Shown: in pieces, positions 51,437 to 61,085 of the stretch
Numbering within the stretch: position 1 is the stretch's first letter
Layout: the number at the start of each line of letters is the position of its first letter
Source of the DNA: Pseudomonas cavernicola
GTDB taxonomy: Bacteria; Pseudomonadota; Gammaproteobacteria; Pseudomonadales; Pseudomonadaceae
Reading direction: 5' to 3'
Assembly (NCBI RefSeq): GCF_003596405.1
Contig: NZ_QYUR01000002.1
Span: 2,620,501-2,684,500 of the forward strand
DNA length: 64,000 nt
Notes under the pieces: generated by a model
What the model was told of the DNA's origin: nothing
The model's database searches: none
The model's input: the letters and a program-made list of their open reading frames with translations, nothing else
Made by a program: the position numbers and the translations under genes

Positions 51437-51593
51437 ACCACTGAAAAAGCGCCAGCAACATAAGCAGATACGTCACCGCGAACTCCATTCCTTTATTCGG
51501 CACCTCGAACTTGCCGCTGCGGGTCAGCCAGTCATAGTGGCCATGCCTGATAAGGATCGCCCGTGCCTGCTCTAGCTTCTCTGCCAAGGCCAA
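51437..51593 (-). pseudogene. C-terminal remnant of a DoxX-family gene
   Basis: The minus strand carries EKLEQARAILIRHGHYDWLTRSGKFEVPNKGMEFAVTYLLMLLALF (about 51440-51580), which resembles the C-terminal part of DoxX-like membrane proteins. Later residues turn into unrelated sequence, so a frameshift or deletion follows. No matching N-terminal part is visible to its right. From 51600 to 51922 no gene can be supported. Confidence 0.45.
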
Positions 51594-51922
51594 TATCTGG
51601 CATTGACGAAAGGCGTGGGATCGGCAATCGCTTGCTAGCCGAACTGCTACTGCCCACTGAAGATCGCCATCAGCAGGGTGACCATCAGCGACAATCGCGC
51701 CCCGCCACTCTCCGTCAGCGCCGCCAGCCTGGCCGGCAACTACGGTATTCAGACGCTGCGGCGTTTAAATGGGGCCGGCTTGGCACCCTCAGCGCAATGG
51801 ACGGAACTCAATGGAGGACGTTGCAGCGAGGTAGGCTTTATTTGTTGGCCGGGCTGGCGCGAAGTGGCGCCCGGCCCCATGGCCGGTCGACCTCGGCCTG
51901 ATAAGCGCCCTCCTCGCCACAG

Positions 51923-54316
51923 CTACTCGACCACCCACGGGGCGCGGCTGGCACTCACTGCCGTTGGCGGGAAATACCCAAGCAAGCGCAGCCCATTGAA
52001 CACCACCAGCAAGCTCGCTCCCATGTCAGCGAACACCGCCATCCACAGCGTGGCATGGCCGGTTAGCGCCAACCCGAGGAAGACCACCTTGATGCCCAGC
52101 GCCAGTGCGATGTTCTGCTTCAAGACTGATCCCGCGCGGCGGCTCAGGCGGATGAAATCGGCGATCTTGCGCGGGTCGTCATCCATGATGGCTACATCGG
52201 CGGTTTCCAGCGCAGTGGCGGTGCCGGCCGCGCCCATCGCGAAACCGATGTCGGCCCGCGCCAACGCTGGGGCATCGTTCACGCCATCGCCGACCATGCC
52301 GACCGTGCCATGACGGCTCTTGAGTTCGGCGACGGCGGTTTGTTTATCTTCCGGCATCAGGTTGCCGCGTGCGTTCTGGATACCGAGTTGATCGGCAATC
52401 GCCCGCGCGGTGGCCGGGTTGTCGCCGGTCAGCATCACCGGTTCGACGTGCAGCGCCTTGAGGGCCGCCACCGCAGCAAAGCTCTCGGGCCTGACCGTGT
52501 CGGCGACAGCGAACAGCGCTACCGGGCCGCTGGCCGCGCACAGGACGATGGCGGTCTTGCCGGCATTTTCCAACAGCGCTAGCCGTGCTTCGAGTGCTGG
52601 CGAGCAAATACCCAGCTCTTCGACTAACCGATGGTTGCCCAGATGCCACGGCTGACCAGCGATGCTGCCCTTGACACCACGGCCGTTGAGCACGCCGAAG
52701 TCTTCAACCGGCACGGTCGCGGCATCCGGTTGGCGTGCTCGCCATCCGCTGACCAAGGCTTGCGCAACCGGATGAGTGCTGTGCTCGTCAAGACTGGCCG
52801 CGATCATCAAGGCTTGCTCGAGCGGCATGTCGCCGAACGGCGCCGCATCGGTCAGCACAGGTTGGCCTTGAGTCAGTGTGCCAGTCTTGTCCAACGCCAC
52901 GACTTTCAGCAGCCGACCACCTTCGAGGTAAACCCCGCCCTTGATCAGGATGCCGTGCTTGGCCGCTGCCGCCAGCCCGCTGACCACCGTGATCGGCGTG
53001 GATATCACTAGGGCGCAGGGACAGGCGATCACCAGCAATACCAGCGCTTGGTAGATCCATGCCCCCCACGTACCACCGAACAGCAGCGGGCCAAGCACGG
53101 CCACCAGGAGAGCCAGGGCAACCACTACGGGGGTGTAGTAGCGGGCGAACTGATCGACGAAGCGCTGTGTCGGCGCGCGTTGCGATTGCGCATCCTGGAT
53201 GGCGGCAGCGATGCGGGCCAGGGTGCTGTCACCGGCCGCGGCCGTCACGGTCGCCTCCACCACGCCGTCGGTGACGATGCTGCCGGCGTACAGGGCGTCG
53301 CCGGCCTGCTTGTCCACTGGCAGGCTCTCGCCGGTGATCGGCGCCTGGTCGAGCGCGGCCCGGCCCGAGTCGACGCGTGCATCCAGCGGCACTCGCGCAC
53401 CGGTACGAACCCGGATGCGGCTACCGACCGCCACCCCAGCCACCGGTTGCTCTTGCCAGCCGTCCCCGACCCTGACCTCGGCGGTTTCCGGGGCCAGCGC
53501 GGTCAGCGACTTGATCGCGTTGCGCGCCCGTTCCAGCGACAACGCTTCGATGGCCTCGGCGACAGCGAACAGGAACACCACCATCGCCGCTTCTGGCCAC
53601 TTACCGATGATGACGGCACCGGCTACCGCCAGCGACATCAGGAAATAGATGTTGAGCGTCCGGTTCTTGAGCGCGACCCAGCCCTTCTTGAGGGTTGGCA
53701 GGCCGGCGCTCAGGATGGACAACGCAGCCAGGGCCATCACCGGCCAGGAGGCTTCCTGCCCGGTCGTCCAGGCGATGACTTCGGCGCCGACCGCGGCCAA
53801 GCCGCTGATAATCAACAGGCCTTTCAGTTTTGCGCCCAGGGCCGGTGGCACGGCGGTTGCCGGCGCACCGACTTCGAACAGGCTGGGAGCCATATCTAGC
53901 GCGGTTAACGCGGCGGCGATGGGCTGCGGATCGCCCAGGCGGTGGTACACCGTCAGTTCCCGATCCAGCAGGTTGAAATCGAGCCGGGCGATCCCTGGCA
54001 TCGGTTCCAACCGGTTGCGGATCAGCCGCTCCTCGGTGGGGCAGTCCATCTTGTCGATGCGGTAACGCACCCGGCTGGCGCCTTCGGGCGGCGGGGTGTG
54101 CTTGGCCTGCGATGCGCCTTTGCTGGCTTCCGTGCCGGGGGTGCTGCACGCATCGGCGTGATCATGCTGATGGCCATCGTGGCTGTGATCGTGACTCGCT
54201 TCATCGGCATGCGCAGGGTCGTGTTCAGCCCGGTGCTCATGGGCTGAGCCACAGCATTCGTCTTTTTCCTGTGCGTGGCGGCGGAACACGGGGTTGGGCT
54301 CGTTGTGCTGACTCAT
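51923..54316 (-). CDS. cadA: Cadmium/zinc/lead-translocating P1B-ATPase
   Basis: The 797-residue protein has a His-rich N-terminus (residues about 25-57, with HEHRAEHDPAHADEASHDH), a heavy-metal-associated domain with the DCPTEE variant (about 90-95), eight hydrophobic segments, the CPC transport motif VIACPCALVISTP (about residue 430), the phosphorylated Asp of DKTGTLTQGQP (about 475), the hinge GDGVNDAPAL (about 675) and a CadA-like C-terminus. It exports Cd2+, Zn2+ or Pb2+. It is divergent from cadR, and their shared gap holds the CadR operator. Confidence 0.93.
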   Translation of the reverse strand: MSQHNEPNPVFRRHAQEKDECCGSAHEHRAEHDPAHADEASHDHSHDGHQHDHADACSTPGTEASKGASQAKHTPPPEGASRVRYRIDKMDCPTEERLIRNRLEPMPGIARLDFNLLDRELTVYHRLGDPQPIAAALTALDMAPSLFEVGAPATAVPPALGAKLKGLLIISGLAAVGAEVIAWTTGQEASWPVMALAALSILSAGLPTLKKGWVALKNRTLNIYFLMSLAVAGAVIIGKWPEAAMVVFLFAVAEAIEALSLERARNAIKSLTALAPETAEVRVGDGWQEQPVAGVAVGSRIRVRTGARVPLDARVDSGRAALDQAPITGESLPVDKQAGDALYAGSIVTDGVVEATVTAAAGDSTLARIAAAIQDAQSQRAPTQRFVDQFARYYTPVVVALALLVAVLGPLLFGGTWGAWIYQALVLLVIACPCALVISTPITVVSGLAAAAKHGILIKGGVYLEGGRLLKVVALDKTGTLTQGQPVLTDAAPFGDMPLEQALMIAASLDEHSTHPVAQALVSGWRARQPDAATVPVEDFGVLNGRGVKGSIAGQPWHLGNHRLVEELGICSPALEARLALLENAGKTAIVLCAASGPVALFAVADTVRPESFAAVAALKALHVEPVMLTGDNPATARAIADQLGIQNARGNLMPEDKQTAVAELKSRHGTVGMVGDGVNDAPALARADIGFAMGAAGTATALETADVAIMDDDPRKIADFIRLSRRAGSVLKQNIALALGIKVVFLGLALTGHATLWMAVFADMGASLLVVFNGLRLLGYFPPTAVSASRAPWVVE

Positions 54317-54355
54317 GCGGGTGTACCCCTGGGAACAATGCCACCATTCAACAGT

Positions 54356-54370
54356 CTGTAGTAACTACAG
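54356..54370. promoter_or_regulatory. CadR operator in the cadA/cadR gap
   Basis: CTGTAGTAACTACAG is a near-perfect palindrome. On the minus strand TTGACC (plus GGTCAA at 54371-54376) directly precedes it as the -35 box of cadA. The palindrome occupies the long -35/-10 spacer, which is how MerR-family activators sit on DNA. Confidence 0.75.
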
Positions 54371-54398
54371 GGTCAAGCACTTTTCGGAGGAATGCGGG

Positions 54399-54836
54399 AT
54401 GAGGATAGGTGAACTGGCGCAACGCAGCGATTGCGATGTCGAAACGGTGCGCTTTTACGAGCGAGAAGGCTTGCTCGACGTGCCAGCACGCGAGCCCAAC
54501 GGCTATCGTAGCTACTCCGAAGCGCACTTGGTGCAGCTCAACTTCATTCGCCATTGCCGCTCGCTCGGCATGGGGTTGCCGGACGTGCGCACATTGCGCA
54601 GCTTTCAAGCTAAGCCGGAACTGGCCTGCGACGAGATCAACCAACTGATCGACGGGCAGATCGAGCGCATCCACCAGCAAGTCGAATCACTGCGCTTGCT
54701 CGAACAGCAATTGCACACACTGCGGGATACCTGCCACGCCAATCAGAAAGCCAGTGAGTGCGGGATCCTGCGCAATCTGGAACAGGCAGCCGAGGGACAG
54801 GGTTGCTCCTGCCATCCGCTTGGCAAGACCAGCTGA
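54399..54836 (+). CDS. cadR: Cd(II)/Pb(II)-responsive MerR-family regulator
   Basis: The 145-residue protein starts at ATG 54399 behind GGAGG. The MerR DNA-binding part is MRIGELAQRSDCDVETVRFYEREGLL. Metal-binding cysteines occur at the family positions: KPELACDEIN, LRDTCHAN, then KASECGIL and GQGCSCHPLGK near the end, fitting CadR. It activates cadA by realigning the long spacer promoter. Its own start lies 28 bp from the operator. Confidence 0.92.
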   Translation: MRIGELAQRSDCDVETVRFYEREGLLDVPAREPNGYRSYSEAHLVQLNFIRHCRSLGMGLPDVRTLRSFQAKPELACDEINQLIDGQIERIHQQVESLRLLEQQLHTLRDTCHANQKASECGILRNLEQAAEGQGCSCHPLGKTS

Positions 54837-55108
54837 ACGCGCTCGTGCTTTAAATCAAGGCGCGCATAGAGGGTGCTTGAGCGTACGATTTTTCCGAGTT
54901 CTGCCTGCGCCCCCAGTGGCCCCTTAGCGGACATGGCGCTGATTACGTTGACAACCTCTGCTACCAATCGATTCATCGACGTTTCCATGAATTGAGAGAG
55001 CTGGTAACTCTCAAACATCCCTGCCCGGTGTATTTGCGCAAGCCTTACTCGCGGTCATTGAATCCCCTAGTTTCGTAGACACCCCTGAACGTCCGTAATG
55101 GGTCAGAT

Positions 55109-55726
55109 TTAGGTGTACTGCCTCGCAAGTACGAGGCCAAGGCCGACCAGAATCGAACCACTGACCTTTGGCATGAAGCGCATGAGCCCATTAGCCGATA
55201 ACGGGCCGATCAGCAGCGAAGCGAAGACCACCGCAACGAGGTCTGCCACCGAGAAGATCAGATTGACGATGCTGCCGAGAACCAGGAATTGCAGCCAGAG
55301 CGGCGCGGCACTCTCCGGGTTGACGAACTGCGGCAGAAAGGTCAGGAAGAACAGCGCAGTCTTGGGGTTGAGGACTTCCACGACAGCACTGTCGCGCAGG
55401 ACACCCGGCTTAGGCAAAGCAGAGTCCGCCGACGCCGCGTGCCTGCCGAGGATCATGCTGCCGCCCAGCCAGATCAGATAGACCGCTCCAGCGAGCTTGA
55501 TGCCGAGATAGACCATCGGCGCGTGATGGAGCAGCGTGGCCAGGCCCGCGGTGGCCGCAGCGATGTGAACATAGCAACCCAGGTGAATGCCGAGTGCAGC
55601 CATGAATCCCGCTCGTCGCCCGTGTGCAAGCGTCTGTGAGGTCATATAGAGGATGGCGGGGCCAGGCATGCAGGCGAAGGCCAGCGTTGCGAACGCAAAC
55701 GAGATCCAAGCTTCCGGCAATATCAT
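55109..55726 (-). CDS. LysE/RhtB family amino-acid exporter
   Basis: The 205-residue membrane protein has six hydrophobic segments and the family signature FACMPGPAILYMTSQTLAHGRRAGFMAALGIHLG. AVYLIWLGGSMILG and NPKTALFFLTFLPQFVNP are likewise typical of RhtB. Such proteins export homoserine, threonine or other amino acids. It is isolated, with 270 bp of gene-free DNA on the left and a 510-bp gene-free stretch on the right. Confidence 0.87.
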   Translation of the reverse strand: MILPEAWISFAFATLAFACMPGPAILYMTSQTLAHGRRAGFMAALGIHLGCYVHIAAATAGLATLLHHAPMVYLGIKLAGAVYLIWLGGSMILGRHAASADSALPKPGVLRDSAVVEVLNPKTALFFLTFLPQFVNPESAAPLWLQFLVLGSIVNLIFSVADLVAVVFASLLIGPLSANGLMRFMPKVSGSILVGLGLVLARQYT

Positions 55727-56238
55727 GGACAGGTCATCCTTCCAGTGGAAAATAGCGCTTCTATGAGTTGCGAGGGATAACGCTGGATGGACACTCTGTC
55801 GGTCGAGCAGGCAGCGAAATGCCAGTAGCGAGGAAGGTTAAGACTGGGCTTGATCAGGAGATATACGACGGGTGCCGTATTTTGGCGGAAACCGCAGCCA
55901 CCTAGGTTGTGGGTGCTGGAGCCTAATGTTGGCTGTGCACACGGTTTTATCGATCTGAATAGGCGTAGGCGTAGATTGGAAATCCGGGGATACCTGTTGC
56001 CTAGTGACCTGTGTGGCTAGTTCCATTAGTCAATTTCGGCGCCCTGAGGCCCCGATACTGCGTTGCCGCGGATCAAAGTAGCCCAGCTATGACTCGTCAC
56101 GGCGCCTTGCCTCAGGACTCCAGGCATCCGAACTTGAGTTAACCAACCAGCCGTACAGGCCACTAGCTCCCGGATTGCATCCGGGCTACCGCTTGTTCAT
56201 TGAATTTATTGGGCCCCCGCGCTCGCGAGGGCGGCCAC
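55727..56238. other. Gene-free stretch with an intergenic palindrome
   Basis: No gene can be supported. CCCGGAT-TGC-ATCCGGG (56169-56185) is the same palindrome class as at 30354. The 62-codon minus-strand frame at 55838-56026 has no ribosome-binding site or family features. Confidence 0.5.
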
Positions 56239-56907
56239 TCAGCCAGTGGGCAGGCCTAGCCGAACCGCATAGGCGGCTAGCTCAGCGGTGTTGTGGAGAT
56301 CGAGTTTGCGCATCAGATTCTCCCGGTGCTTGCGCACGGTGAACGGGCTGATGCAGAAGCGCTCGGCGATCTCGCGCGCCTTCGCGCCTTGAGCGATGAG
56401 CACCAGAACCTGTCGCTCGCGCCGAGTGAGCGGAACCAGCGAGATGATGTCCGCCACAGGTTCGCCCGTAGCCTGAGAGCGCCCATGGCCGTCGATCGCA
56501 AAGCGGACGGCAGCGGCGAGATAGGTCCGGTTTTGCCGGATTGCCTCGATGGCGTCGGTAAGTTCCTGAGTATCGTCGCTCTTGGTGAGGTAGCCATGGA
56601 CGCCGGCCTCGAGCACGGCCCGGATGGTGCCCAATTCGACATTCGCAGTCAGCACCAGGATTTTCAAGCGGGGAAACTGCTCGCGCAGGTCTCGAATGAA
56701 CTGCAGCCGGTTCACGCCGGGCATGCCGAGATCAAGCAGCAGGAGGTCGACGGACCGTTCTCCAAGGACCGCATGAATGCCGACACTGTCGGCAGCCTCG
56801 CCGACGACGCTAACATCATCCACTGTGGAAAGCAGAAACCTCAATCCTTCGCGCACGATGCTATGGTCATCGGCGATCAGGACAGTGAGCTGATGCCCCT
56901 CCTTCAT
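56239..56907 (-). CDS. NarL/LuxR-family response regulator
   Basis: The 222-residue protein starts at ATG 56907 behind GGGAG. The receiver domain has acidic Asp13-Asp14, phosphoacceptor Asp59 (LLLLDLGMPGV) and Lys in YLTKSDD. The C-terminal LuxR-type HTH is LTRRERQVLVLIAQGAKAREIAERFCISPFTVRKHRENLMRKLDLHN. It lies 25 bp from, and is divergent to, a hybrid histidine kinase gene, so the two are presumably a pair. Targets are unknown. Confidence 0.9.
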   Translation of the reverse strand: MKEGHQLTVLIADDHSIVREGLRFLLSTVDDVSVVGEAADSVGIHAVLGERSVDLLLLDLGMPGVNRLQFIRDLREQFPRLKILVLTANVELGTIRAVLEAGVHGYLTKSDDTQELTDAIEAIRQNRTYLAAAVRFAIDGHGRSQATGEPVADIISLVPLTRRERQVLVLIAQGAKAREIAERFCISPFTVRKHRENLMRKLDLHNTAELAAYAVRLGLPTG

Positions 56908-56932
56908 TGTTGCTCTCCCTTGAGGCTTCGCT

Positions 56933-58714
56933 ATGCCAAGCACCAGTCAGCGTAAGTATTTCGTCGACCTCTTGTTTCGCCAGTCCTATGCGGTGCTTTT
57001 TGCAAACTTCGCCATCCCGATTCCGGTTGCTTACATTTTCAGAAATGCCGTGCCCATGAGCGGACTCGTTGCCTGGGGAGCCGCCATGTACGTCCTGACG
57101 ACCTGCCGCATTCTCCTGGCGCAGCGCTATTTCAAGCATGGTAATCACTTGGCATCCCCAGCACAGTGGGCCTGGCGGGCGACCGTACTCTCATGGCTGT
57201 CAAGCCTGCTGTGGGGATGGCTCGGCTGGAAGGGTTTTGCCCAGGGCGATCCTCAGCTCTTCGCCTTCACCTGCATCGTCCTGACCGGCCTCGTCTGCGG
57301 CGCAGTACCTTCGCTTTCAGCCTTTCCACCCGCCTATGCCGGCTCGCTGGTGGCCATGCTTTTGCCGGTCACTCTACAGTGCCTGACGAGCGAGGGTGAG
57401 GTCTACGCCATCTATTCCTTCTTCCTCGCCTGCCTCGCGGGTGTCAACCTGTACTACAGCCGCGTGACCTATCGCACGCTCTGCGAGACGGTGAGATTAC
57501 GCCTGGAGAATGTCGAGTTGGTCGGTCGCCTGAAAGAGGAGCGTGACCGTGCGCAAGCCGCCGACCAGGCGAAGTCGCGCTTCCTGGCCGCAGCTAGCCA
57601 TGACCTGAGGCAGCCCATTCATGCCCTCAGCCTCTTCGTCGGCACTCTTGCCGCGCTGGCGGATCGCGGGGACGTCCTGGCGTTGAAGGCGCAAGACATT
57701 GCCGCTCGGCTGCGCATGGTGATCGGCAATCTCGGCGGCCTCCTGAACGGTCTGCTGGATATCTCCCGCCTCGATGCGGGTGTCGTAACTGTATCCCGGG
57801 AACCTGTCTCGCTTAGCCGCCTCTTCGCCGGTCTGCAGGACGAATTCGCCGGCACCGCACAGGAGCAGAACCTGCGCTGGCGTGTGCTGAAGTCGAAACT
57901 CTGGGTCGACAGCGACCCCGTACTGCTCAAGCGCACGCTCGACAATCTTCTCTCCAACGCCTTCCGTTATACGACCAAGGGCAGCGTGCTCCTTGGTTGC
58001 AGACGACGCGGGCATTCGGTCGAAATCCAGGTGTTCGATAGCGGACTCGGTATCCCCGCCAACCAACAGTCGGAGATCTTCGAAGAGTTCGTCCAACTCC
58101 ATAATGCCGAACGCGATCGTACGCAGGGCCTTGGCCTCGGTCTGGCCATTGTTCGACACACCACCCGCCTCCTCGACCACGGGGTCAAGCTCATTTCCAT
58201 CGAGGGCCGTGGGTCAATGTTCTCCATCACCGCGCCGGCTAGGAAAGCGCCGACTGAAGCGAACACCCCCGCCCAACCTACCGCGCCGGAAAGAGCGCTT
58301 GGCATCATGATCATCGACGACGAGCAGGATGTGCTGGATGGGCTTTGCGGACTGCTCGAGGCTTGGGGGCACAAGGTTTATGCAGGGGGCTCGGCAGACG
58401 ATGCCTGCCGGATTCATGCTGAAGCCGCTCAACGCGGGAAGGCATCGGTGCACCTCATCCTCACCGATTACAGGCTGGGCGCTGGCGTGACCGGAACCGA
58501 AGCGATCCGCGAGATCCGCGATTATCTCAATTGCGCCGTCCCGGCGATCATCGTCACCGGTGACACGTCACCGGCGCGGCTTAAGGAGGCGTCCGACAGC
58601 GGTCATCGTCTGCTTCACAAGCCGGTCGAAGCACATGCTCTCCGGGACGCGATCGAGGCTAGCCTGGCTACCGACGTGCCTGGATTCCGGGCGGAACCTG
58701 CTTCTTTACCGTGA
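56933..58714 (+). CDS. Hybrid sensor histidine kinase with integral-membrane sensor
   Basis: The 593-residue protein has about six membrane segments in 1-170 without a large periplasmic loop. A coiled region is followed by HisKA with the H-box FLAAASHDLRQPIHALSLF (His about 223), HATPase motifs (NLLSNAFRYTTKGSV, DSGLGI, GLGLGLAIV) and a C-terminal receiver domain with LILTDYRLG (Asp about 512). The layout suggests that it senses a membrane-associated or cytosolic signal. The receiver may phosphorelay or regulate back to the kinase. It starts 25 bp from the divergent response regulator. Confidence 0.88.
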   Translation: MPSTSQRKYFVDLLFRQSYAVLFANFAIPIPVAYIFRNAVPMSGLVAWGAAMYVLTTCRILLAQRYFKHGNHLASPAQWAWRATVLSWLSSLLWGWLGWKGFAQGDPQLFAFTCIVLTGLVCGAVPSLSAFPPAYAGSLVAMLLPVTLQCLTSEGEVYAIYSFFLACLAGVNLYYSRVTYRTLCETVRLRLENVELVGRLKEERDRAQAADQAKSRFLAAASHDLRQPIHALSLFVGTLAALADRGDVLALKAQDIAARLRMVIGNLGGLLNGLLDISRLDAGVVTVSREPVSLSRLFAGLQDEFAGTAQEQNLRWRVLKSKLWVDSDPVLLKRTLDNLLSNAFRYTTKGSVLLGCRRRGHSVEIQVFDSGLGIPANQQSEIFEEFVQLHNAERDRTQGLGLGLAIVRHTTRLLDHGVKLISIEGRGSMFSITAPARKAPTEANTPAQPTAPERALGIMIIDDEQDVLDGLCGLLEAWGHKVYAGGSADDACRIHAEAAQRGKASVHLILTDYRLGAGVTGTEAIREIRDYLNCAVPAIIVTGDTSPARLKEASDSGHRLLHKPVEAHALRDAIEASLATDVPGFRAEPASLP

Positions 58715-59078
58715 CGTTGCGCGACCAGCACTCCGACCTGCCGGTACGAAAAGGCTGGCCGCCCGGGTGCTGACGCGTACCTAAGATGTAGTGGCCGAGC
58801 GCGCTTGATTATCTATGCGTGCATTGGACTGGGAAAAATCCAGAGCAAACTTTACCGCCTGGCTCATCGCCAACCGCGGGCAGTGTGAAGGTTTCTATCA
58901 TCGACCCTTAAAATCTATTAATTCGATCAAAAAGGCGGAATATTTGCGCTTTTTTAAATTGATTATCTGATCGATTATCCGGCCATTACCAGCGGCTTCC
59001 CACCGCCTGATACTCGAAAGCAGGTCTATCGAGCAGGCCATACGAGCGCCACCTGGATACCAACGGAGGACACAGATC
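58715..59078. other. Gene-free stretch before the tandem pirins
   Basis: No gene is supported. An AT-rich block near 58905-58980, TTAATTCGATCAAAAAGG followed by GATTATCTGATCGATTATC, may hold the pirin promoter. No definite hairpin or known regulatory motif is seen. Confidence 0.4.
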
Positions 59079-59777
59079 ATGATCGAGTTACGACCCTTTG
59101 AGCTGCTGGGTGGCGCTAATCACGGCTGGCTCAACGCGCGTCACCACTTCTCTTTTGCCGAGTATTACGACCCCAAGCGGATGGACTGGGGCCAGCTGCG
59201 GGTGTGGAACGACGACGAAATCGCGCCCAATACGGGCTTCCCGCGTCATCCGCACCGGGATATGGAAATCATTACCTATGTCCGCGAGGGGGCCATTACC
59301 CACCAGGACAATCTCGGTAACGAGGGTCGTACCGAAGCCGGCGATGTGCAGGTGATGAGTGCCGGCAATGGAATCGTCCATAGCGAATACAACATGGAGT
59401 CGGAAACCACCAAGATCTTCCAGATTTGGATTCAGCCGACCGAGTTCAACGCACCGCCGGCCTGGGGCGCTAAACCCTTCCCGAAAGGCGAGCGCGCCGG
59501 TGCCTTCGTCACGCTGGCCAGTGGAGACCCTGCCAATAGCGAAGCGCTGCATATTCGCGCCGATGCACGCTTGAGCGCGGCAACGCTGAAGGCCGGCCAG
59601 CAAGCCGAGTATCGCCTGGGCGACAAGCGCAAGGCTTACCTGGTTGCCGCCAGCGGTGTGATCACCGTCAACGGTGTACAGGCCAAGGCCCGGGATGGCA
59701 TCGCCGTCAGCCATGAGGAGGTGTTGTACTTCAGCGCTATGGAAGACAGCGAAATCATCCTGGTGGATGTGGCCTAA
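59079..59777 (+). CDS. Pirin-family quercetinase-like protein, copy 1
   Basis: The 232-residue bicupin starts at ATG 59079 with GGAGG upstream. Metal ligands His57, His59, His101 and Glu103 lie in FPRHPHRDME and GIVHSEYN. To my recollection these match residue numbers reported for E. coli YhhW, a quercetin 2,3-dioxygenase-like pirin. It reads ELRPFELLGGANHGWLNARHHFSF at the start. A second copy follows 67 bp downstream. Probable roles are flavonol oxidation or redox sensing. Confidence 0.86.
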   Translation: MIELRPFELLGGANHGWLNARHHFSFAEYYDPKRMDWGQLRVWNDDEIAPNTGFPRHPHRDMEIITYVREGAITHQDNLGNEGRTEAGDVQVMSAGNGIVHSEYNMESETTKIFQIWIQPTEFNAPPAWGAKPFPKGERAGAFVTLASGDPANSEALHIRADARLSAATLKAGQQAEYRLGDKRKAYLVAASGVITVNGVQAKARDGIAVSHEEVLYFSAMEDSEIILVDVA

Positions 59778-59844
59778 GCCGCTCCAGATGGGCAGCATCG
59801 TGGCTGCCCGTCTGGCGTTACCGCAGCGCTAGGTAGGCACACCA

Positions 59845-60555
59845 ATGCTTGAAGTTCGCAAAGCCGGTACGAGAGGGGTCGCCAATCTCGGCTGGCTGAA
59901 ATCACGACACAGCTTTTCCTTCGGCAATTACCACGACCCGGATGAAATGGGCTTCTCGGACTTGCGGGTGATTAACGATGATCGCATCGCCCCTGGCCGC
60001 GGCTTCAGCCCACACGCGCACCGCGACATGGAGATAGTTACCTATGTGCTGGAGGGTGCCGTGGCCCACAAGGACTCGCTCGGTACCGGCTCGGTGATTA
60101 AGCCCGGCGATGTGCAAATCATGAGCGCAGGTACGGGCGTCACGCATAGCGAATACAACCACTCGAAGGTCAAGCCACTGCACCTCCTGCAAGTCTGGCT
60201 GGCGCCCAAAGCCAAACGCCTGCCACCGCGTTATCAGCAAAAGCACTTTGCTCTCGAGCAGCGGCGCGGGTGCCTGCGCTTGCTGATTTCCGCCAATGGC
60301 CAGGATGGCTCGCTGAGCATCCAGCAAGACGCGCGCATGTATGCCGGCCTATTCGACGGTCGGGAAACGGCAACGCTGAAGCTTTCTACGAGTCGCTACG
60401 CCTACGTCCACGTCGCCCGCGGAAAAATTCGGGTGAACGGCACCCCTCTGAGCGAAGGCGACGGTGCCAGAGTGCAGCATGAACAACTACTGACGCTTGA
60501 TAGCGGGATCGACTCAGAAGTATTGGTGTTCGACTTGCGGGCACGCGCGCGATGA
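59845..60555 (+). CDS. Pirin-family quercetinase-like protein, copy 2
   Basis: The 236-residue protein has His57, His59, His101 and Glu103 at the same positions as copy 1 (GFSPHAHRDMEIVTYV, GTGVTHSEYNHS). It shares roughly half its residues with copy 1, mostly in the N-terminal cupin, so the pair likely arose by tandem duplication. The start codon has no perfect Shine-Dalgarno; GTAGGC is nearby. Both could be active with different substrates. Confidence 0.84.
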   Translation: MLEVRKAGTRGVANLGWLKSRHSFSFGNYHDPDEMGFSDLRVINDDRIAPGRGFSPHAHRDMEIVTYVLEGAVAHKDSLGTGSVIKPGDVQIMSAGTGVTHSEYNHSKVKPLHLLQVWLAPKAKRLPPRYQQKHFALEQRRGCLRLLISANGQDGSLSIQQDARMYAGLFDGRETATLKLSTSRYAYVHVARGKIRVNGTPLSEGDGARVQHEQLLTLDSGIDSEVLVFDLRARAR

Positions 60556-60659
60556 ATCACTCTCCGGATCGAATGAATACGCACCTCGCACAAGGTGCGT
60601 ATTGGTACGCCGCAGTGCCGCTGCAGGCGTTCGCACAGGCCAGGTCACTCTAAGAGCGA

Positions 60660-61085
60660 TCACACCAACGTCAGCTGGACATCGATATTGCCCCGCGTGG
60701 CGTTCGAATAGGGGCAAACGATATGCGCCTTGGCGACGAGATCTTCAGCGACCTTGCGATCGGCCAAGGGTAAGGTGATCTTCAACTCGACTTCGATACC
60801 AAAGCCGGTCGGGATCGCGCCAATTCCGACCACCCCCTCGATCCAAGTATCCTCAGGTAGCGCAACCTTCTCGCGCGCGGCAACGAACTTCAGCGCCCCC
60901 AAGAAACAGGCTGAATAGCCAGCGGCAAACAGCTGTTCCGGGTTGGTGCCCTGGCCACCGGCACCGCCTAGTTCACGCGGGGTGGTCAGGCTGACATCCA
61001 GCACGCCATCGGAAGACACGGCGCGGCCATCGCGACCACCCGTAGCCTCAGCGTAGGCGCGATAAAGAACCTTCTCGATCGACAT
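60660..61085 (-). CDS. ohr: Organic hydroperoxide resistance protein Ohr
   Basis: The 141-residue protein has the Ohr pattern: [23 protein letters not shown] with the reactive Cys60 and Glu50, and [13 protein letters not shown] with the resolving Cys124. It reduces lipid hydroperoxides using lipoyl groups. Arg17 in EATGGRDGR fits the catalytic Arg. It is convergent with the second pirin. The region 61086-61416 upstream contains no gene. Confidence 0.9.
   Translation of the reverse strand: MSIEKVLYRAYAEATGGRDGRAVSSDGVLDVSLTTPRELGGAGGQGTNPEQLFAAGYSACFLGALKFVAAREKVALPEDTWIEGVVGIGAIPTGFGIEVELKITLPLADRKVAEDLVAKAHIVCPYSNATRGNIDVQLTLV

Noticed and set aside
54743..55018. 91-residue minus-strand frame (MFESYQLSQFMETSMNRL...) overlapping the end of cadR
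   Set aside because: Roughly a third of it is antisense to cadR, there is no recognisable domain and the start has no clear ribosome-binding site; not strong enough to call.
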